DNA of 64,000 bases from Sphingomonas sanguinis (GTDB taxonomy: Bacteria > Pseudomonadota > Alphaproteobacteria > Sphingomonadales > Sphingomonadaceae). The notes under the pieces were generated by a model. The model ran no database searches. It had not been told where the DNA came from and was given only the letters and a program-made list of their open reading frames with translations. A program made the position numbers and the translations under genes. Within the stretch, counting starts at the first letter, position 1, and each line of letters opens with the position of its first letter. The DNA is taken from assembly GCF_019297835.1 (NCBI RefSeq), contig NZ_CP079203.1, positions 3,028,501 to 3,092,500 of the forward strand, given 5' to 3'. Positions 61,311-64,000 of the stretch are shown here, one piece after another.

Positions 61311-62513
61311 TCAGGCCGGGGTCAACTTGATGAGCCGCCCTTGGGAGTCGCCGCCATCCTCCAGCACATAGATGGCGCCGTCCGGCCCCTGCTCGACCTC
61401 GCGGATGCGCGCGCCCATGTCCCATTGGTCGCCCTTGCTGGCATCGGTGCCGTTCAGGTCGACGCGGATCAGCGCCTTGCTCGACAGGCCGCCGATAAAG
61501 GCGTCGCCGCGCCATTGCGGGAAGAGCGAGCCGGAATAGATCATCAGCCCGCCCGGCGAGATCACCGGATTCCACCAGACCTTGGGGGCTTCGTACCCGT
61601 CGCCCGCGCGGTGATCGGGAATGTCGCGGCCATCATAATGCGACCCGTTGGACGCATTGGGCCAGCCATAGTTGCGGCCCGGCAGGATCAGGTTCAGCTC
61701 GTCGCCGCCCTTGGGACCCATTTCCTGCTGCCACAAATTGCCCGCGCCATCGAACGCGATCCCGAGCAGATTGCGATGTCCATAGGACCAGACCGCCGGA
61801 TCGAAGCCTTGCGCGGCCAGCGGATTGCCGGCGGCGGGTTTGCCGTCCGGGGTCAGGCGCAGCACCTTGCCGAGCGTGGCCTTGGGGTCCTGCGCCGGCG
61901 TGAACTTCTGGCGGTCGCCCGCGGTGAAGAACAGATATTGGCCGTCGGGCGAGAAGGCGATGCGGCCCGAATAATGGCCGTCGCCGGTGACGGCGGGGGT
62001 GGCGGCCCAGAGCGTCTCGATCCCCGTCAGCTGCGCGGTGCCGTTCGATTCCTGCAACCGCCCGCGCGCCAGCACGACCCGCTTGCCGCCGTCCGCTGCG
62101 GCCGAATAGCTGAAATAGACGCGACCCGATTGCGCGAAGTCGGGAGCGAGGACCACGTCCATGAGGCCCCCCTGGCCCGCCGAATCGACCGCGATCCGCG
62201 CGATCGTCTGGCGTGCCTGCCCGTCCGCGCCGATTAGCAGCATCCGCCCGTCCTTTTCGGTCACGAGCATCCGCCGGTCGGGCAGGAAGGTCATTGCCCA
62301 GGGCGCGTCGAAATCGGCGATGACCGTCCGGCCGAAGGGCTGTCCGTCCACGACGGCCGCGGGTGGCGTGGCCGTGGCGGACGGGGAGGGCGAGGGGGTG
62401 CCGCCGGGCGTGACCGTCACCGGGGGCATGTTGCCCGTCTCGTCGGGGCCGGGTCCGTTCCCCGAACAGGCGATCAGCGCCACCGGCAAGGCGGCAAGCA
62501 ACGGCAGTTTCAT
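61311..62513 (-). CDS. PQQ-type glucose/sorbosone dehydrogenase-like lipoprotein
   Basis: 400 residues with a lipoprotein signal (LIAC lipobox, Cys about 16) and a Thr/Pro/Ser-rich linker. The six-bladed propeller of the GSDH family shows DAPWAMTFLPDRRMLVTEKDG (about 69), GHYSGRIAFSPDGQYLFFTAGDR (about 179), YGHRNLLGIAFD (about 243) and MGPKGGDELNLILPGRNYGWP (about 264). Members such as YliI/Asd oxidise aldose sugars with PQQ in the periplasm; cofactor and substrate here are inferred. Upstream of the ROK gene in the same direction. Confidence 0.87.
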   Translation of the reverse strand: MKLPLLAALPVALIACSGNGPGPDETGNMPPVTVTPGGTPSPSPSATATPPAAVVDGQPFGRTVIADFDAPWAMTFLPDRRMLVTEKDGRMLLIGADGQARQTIARIAVDSAGQGGLMDVVLAPDFAQSGRVYFSYSAAADGGKRVVLARGRLQESNGTAQLTGIETLWAATPAVTGDGHYSGRIAFSPDGQYLFFTAGDRQKFTPAQDPKATLGKVLRLTPDGKPAAGNPLAAQGFDPAVWSYGHRNLLGIAFDGAGNLWQQEMGPKGGDELNLILPGRNYGWPNASNGSHYDGRDIPDHRAGDGYEAPKVWWNPVISPGGLMIYSGSLFPQWRGDAFIGGLSSKALIRVDLNGTDASKGDQWDMGARIREVEQGPDGAIYVLEDGGDSQGRLIKLTPA

Positions 62514-62688
62514 CTTCTACTCTCCCGGTAAGGCCCCTGACCGGCCCTGTGGGCCGACAACGCCTTGGCATGGATGCTTGTTTCGTCGGCGGTTCCTGTG
62601 TATAGACTGCGGCATTCTCTTACATCGTCGGGTGAAAGAGGCTGCGGGACGGGTTCCGCGGCAGCGCACCGGCACATCTGGAGCTTTC

Positions 62689-63267
62689 ATGGCGGATATC
62701 GCCCTTCTGACGCAACTCATCGAACCCGAGGCCAAGGCGCTCGGCTTCGAGCTCGTGCGCGTGAAGATGTATGGCGGCACGTCGGACCCTACGCTGCAGG
62801 TGATGGCCGAGCGTCCCGACACGCGTCAGCTGAACATCGACGACTGTGCCGACCTGTCGCGCCGCATCTCCGACGTGATGGACGCGCTGGAGGCCGAAGG
62901 CCGCGACCCGATCGACCATGCGTACCGGCTGGAGGTCTCCTCGCCCGGTATCGACCGCCCGCTGACCCGGCTGAAGGATTTCGCCGACTGGGCGGGGCAT
63001 GAGGCGCGGATCACGCTGGCCGAGAAGCGGAACGGCCGCAAGCAGTTCAAGGGCGATCTGGCCGGGGTCGAGGGCGACAATGTCCTTATCGTCGACGGGG
63101 AGGAGGTTCGCCACGAACTGCCCTTCGCCGCGATCGAGGACGCCAAGCTCGTGATGACCGACCGGCTGATCGCCGCGACGGTGCCGCTGTCACTCGATGG
63201 CGCGGAAGAGGTTTATTATCAGGACGCGCCCGAACAGGATGGCGCCACCACGGAAGGACGGCACTGA
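62689..63267 (+). CDS. rimP: Ribosome maturation factor RimP
   Basis: 192 residues; ATG 62689 has GGAG 5 nt upstream and starts the conserved MADIALLTQLIEPEAKALGF; the long in-frame extension back to 62161 is rejected. RimP assists 30S assembly. Motifs: LNIDDCADLSRRISDVMDAL (about 45-64), YRLEVSSPGIDRPLTRLKDF (about 82-101) and the C-terminal SH3-like KQFKGDLAGVEGDNVLIVDG. The rimP-nusA order is universal. Its stop overlaps the nusA start (TGATG). Confidence 0.95.
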   Translation: MADIALLTQLIEPEAKALGFELVRVKMYGGTSDPTLQVMAERPDTRQLNIDDCADLSRRISDVMDALEAEGRDPIDHAYRLEVSSPGIDRPLTRLKDFADWAGHEARITLAEKRNGRKQFKGDLAGVEGDNVLIVDGEEVRHELPFAAIEDAKLVMTDRLIAATVPLSLDGAEEVYYQDAPEQDGATTEGRH

Positions 63268-64000
63268 TGGCTACCGCCATTTCCGCCAACAAGGCGGAAC
63301 TGATCGCGATCGCGAATGCGGTCGCCTCGGAAAAGATGATCGACAAGGGCATCGTCATCGAGGCGATGGAGGACGCGATCCAGCGCGCCGCCCGCGCCCG
63401 CTACGGTGCCGAGAACGACATCCGCGCGAAGCTCGATCCGAACTCGGGCGATCTGCGTCTGTGGCGCGTCGTCGAGGTGGTCGAGCAGGTCGACGACTAT
63501 TACAAGCAGATCGACCTGAAGGGTGCCGAGAAGCTGCAAAAGGGTGCCGCGATCGGCGACTTCATCGTCGACCCGCTGCCCCCGATCGAGTTCGGCCGCA
63601 TCGCGGCGCAGGCGGCCAAGCAGGTCATCTTCCAGAAGGTCCGCGACGCCGAGCGCGACCGTCAGTATGACGAGTTCAAGGACCGCCAGGGCGAGATCAT
63701 CACCGGCGTCGTCAAGCGCGTCGAGTTCGGCCACATCGTCGTCGATCTGGGCCGCGCCGAGGGCGTGATCCGTCGCGACCAGCAGATCCCGCGCGAAGTC
63801 GTTCGCGTGAACGATCGCATCCGCTCGCTGATCCTGAACGTGCGCCGCGAGAACCGTGGCCCGCAGATCTTCCTGTCCCGCGCGCACCCGGACTTCATGA
63901 AGAAGCTGTTCGCGCAGGAAGTGCCCGAAATCTATGACGGCATCATCGAGATCAAGGCCGCCGCGCGCGATCCGGGCAGCCGCGCCAAGATCGGCGTGAT
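63267..64000 (+). CDS. nusA: Transcription termination/antitermination factor NusA (5' part)
   Basis: Runs off the right edge after about 244 codons. The N-terminal RNA-polymerase-binding domain (ANKAELIAIANAVASEKMID, IEAMEDAIQRAARARYG) and the S1 domain (GEIITGVVKRVEFGHIVVDL, about 145-164; EGVIRRDQQIPREV) are present, followed by the start of KH1 (RENRGPQIFLSRAHPDFMKK). Coupled to rimP by a 1-nt overlap. Confidence 0.96.
   Translation, partial: MATAISANKAELIAIANAVASEKMIDKGIVIEAMEDAIQRAARARYGAENDIRAKLDPNSGDLRLWRVVEVVEQVDDYYKQIDLKGAEKLQKGAAIGDFIVDPLPPIEFGRIAAQAAKQVIFQKVRDAERDRQYDEFKDRQGEIITGVVKRVEFGHIVVDLGRAEGVIRRDQQIPREVVRVNDRIRSLILNVRRENRGPQIFLSRAHPDFMKKLFAQEVPEIYDGIIEIKAAARDPGSRAKIGV

Overview
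The window is high-GC (roughly two-thirds G+C) and looks like a chromosome segment of a sphingomonad alphaproteobacterium (Sphingomonas or a close relative). The basis is the many TonB-dependent receptors, the small MAKDERAERL-type protein, the uppP-epimerase and gltD/gltB core genes, and dispersed palindromic intergenic repeats. Everything below was read from sequence alone; no database search was run.

Region 1 (1-~7920) is a Tn7-like transposon: tnsA, tnsB, tnsC and a long tniQ/tnsD-type targeting gene in one tightly packed operon. The element stops just beside the 3' end of a tRNA-Thr gene (7926-8000), and a short repeat (TAAGGGGC) recurs at 22-bp spacing there. At the other side, running off the window, is a divergent second gene with a DDE-integrase-like start. 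Two small unknown ORFs precede tnsA; one shares its start and a core motif with the N-terminus of TnsB.

Region 2 (8001-20879): a small sphingomonad protein, a DUF3429-like membrane protein and a siderophore-type TonB receptor, followed by a complete assimilatory nitrate locus: nasT-nasS, a 370-bp leader, then narK-nirB-nirD-nasA-cobA. The leader carries two hairpins with A/G-type hexaloops, the second overlapping an intrinsic terminator, which is the architecture of an ANTAR (NasT) antitermination target.

Region 3 (20880-22230) is a mobile-element graveyard with decayed serine recombinase and IS630 transposase. Region 4 (22232-34779) is a maltodextrin/starch locus: TonB receptor, tryptophan-halogenase-like flavoprotein, alpha-amylase, GH13 alpha-glucosidase and GH97 enzyme, the last four genes overlapping by 1-4 nt, divergent from a LacI regulator and an MFS sugar transporter.

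Region 5 (34780-44035) is accessory and patchy: GST, HxlR regulator, NAD(P)-binding protein, DsbA-like protein, SDR, a second siderophore receptor with a good Fur box, and remnants of AraC, LysR, MFS, IS5, helicase and integrase genes, ending at tRNA-Leu.

Region 6 (44140-64000) is mainly core: epimerase-like protein, uppP, gltD, a DUF2059 protein, gltB, an AI-2E family exporter, an OmpA-type lipoprotein, an aldolase, a LacI regulator with a sugar porter, a ROK regulator, a glucose/sorbosone dehydrogenase-like lipoprotein, rimP and the start of nusA. Two families of intergenic palindromes are scattered through regions 2-6; one copy sits inside the nitrate operon and supplies the ribosome-binding site of nasA.
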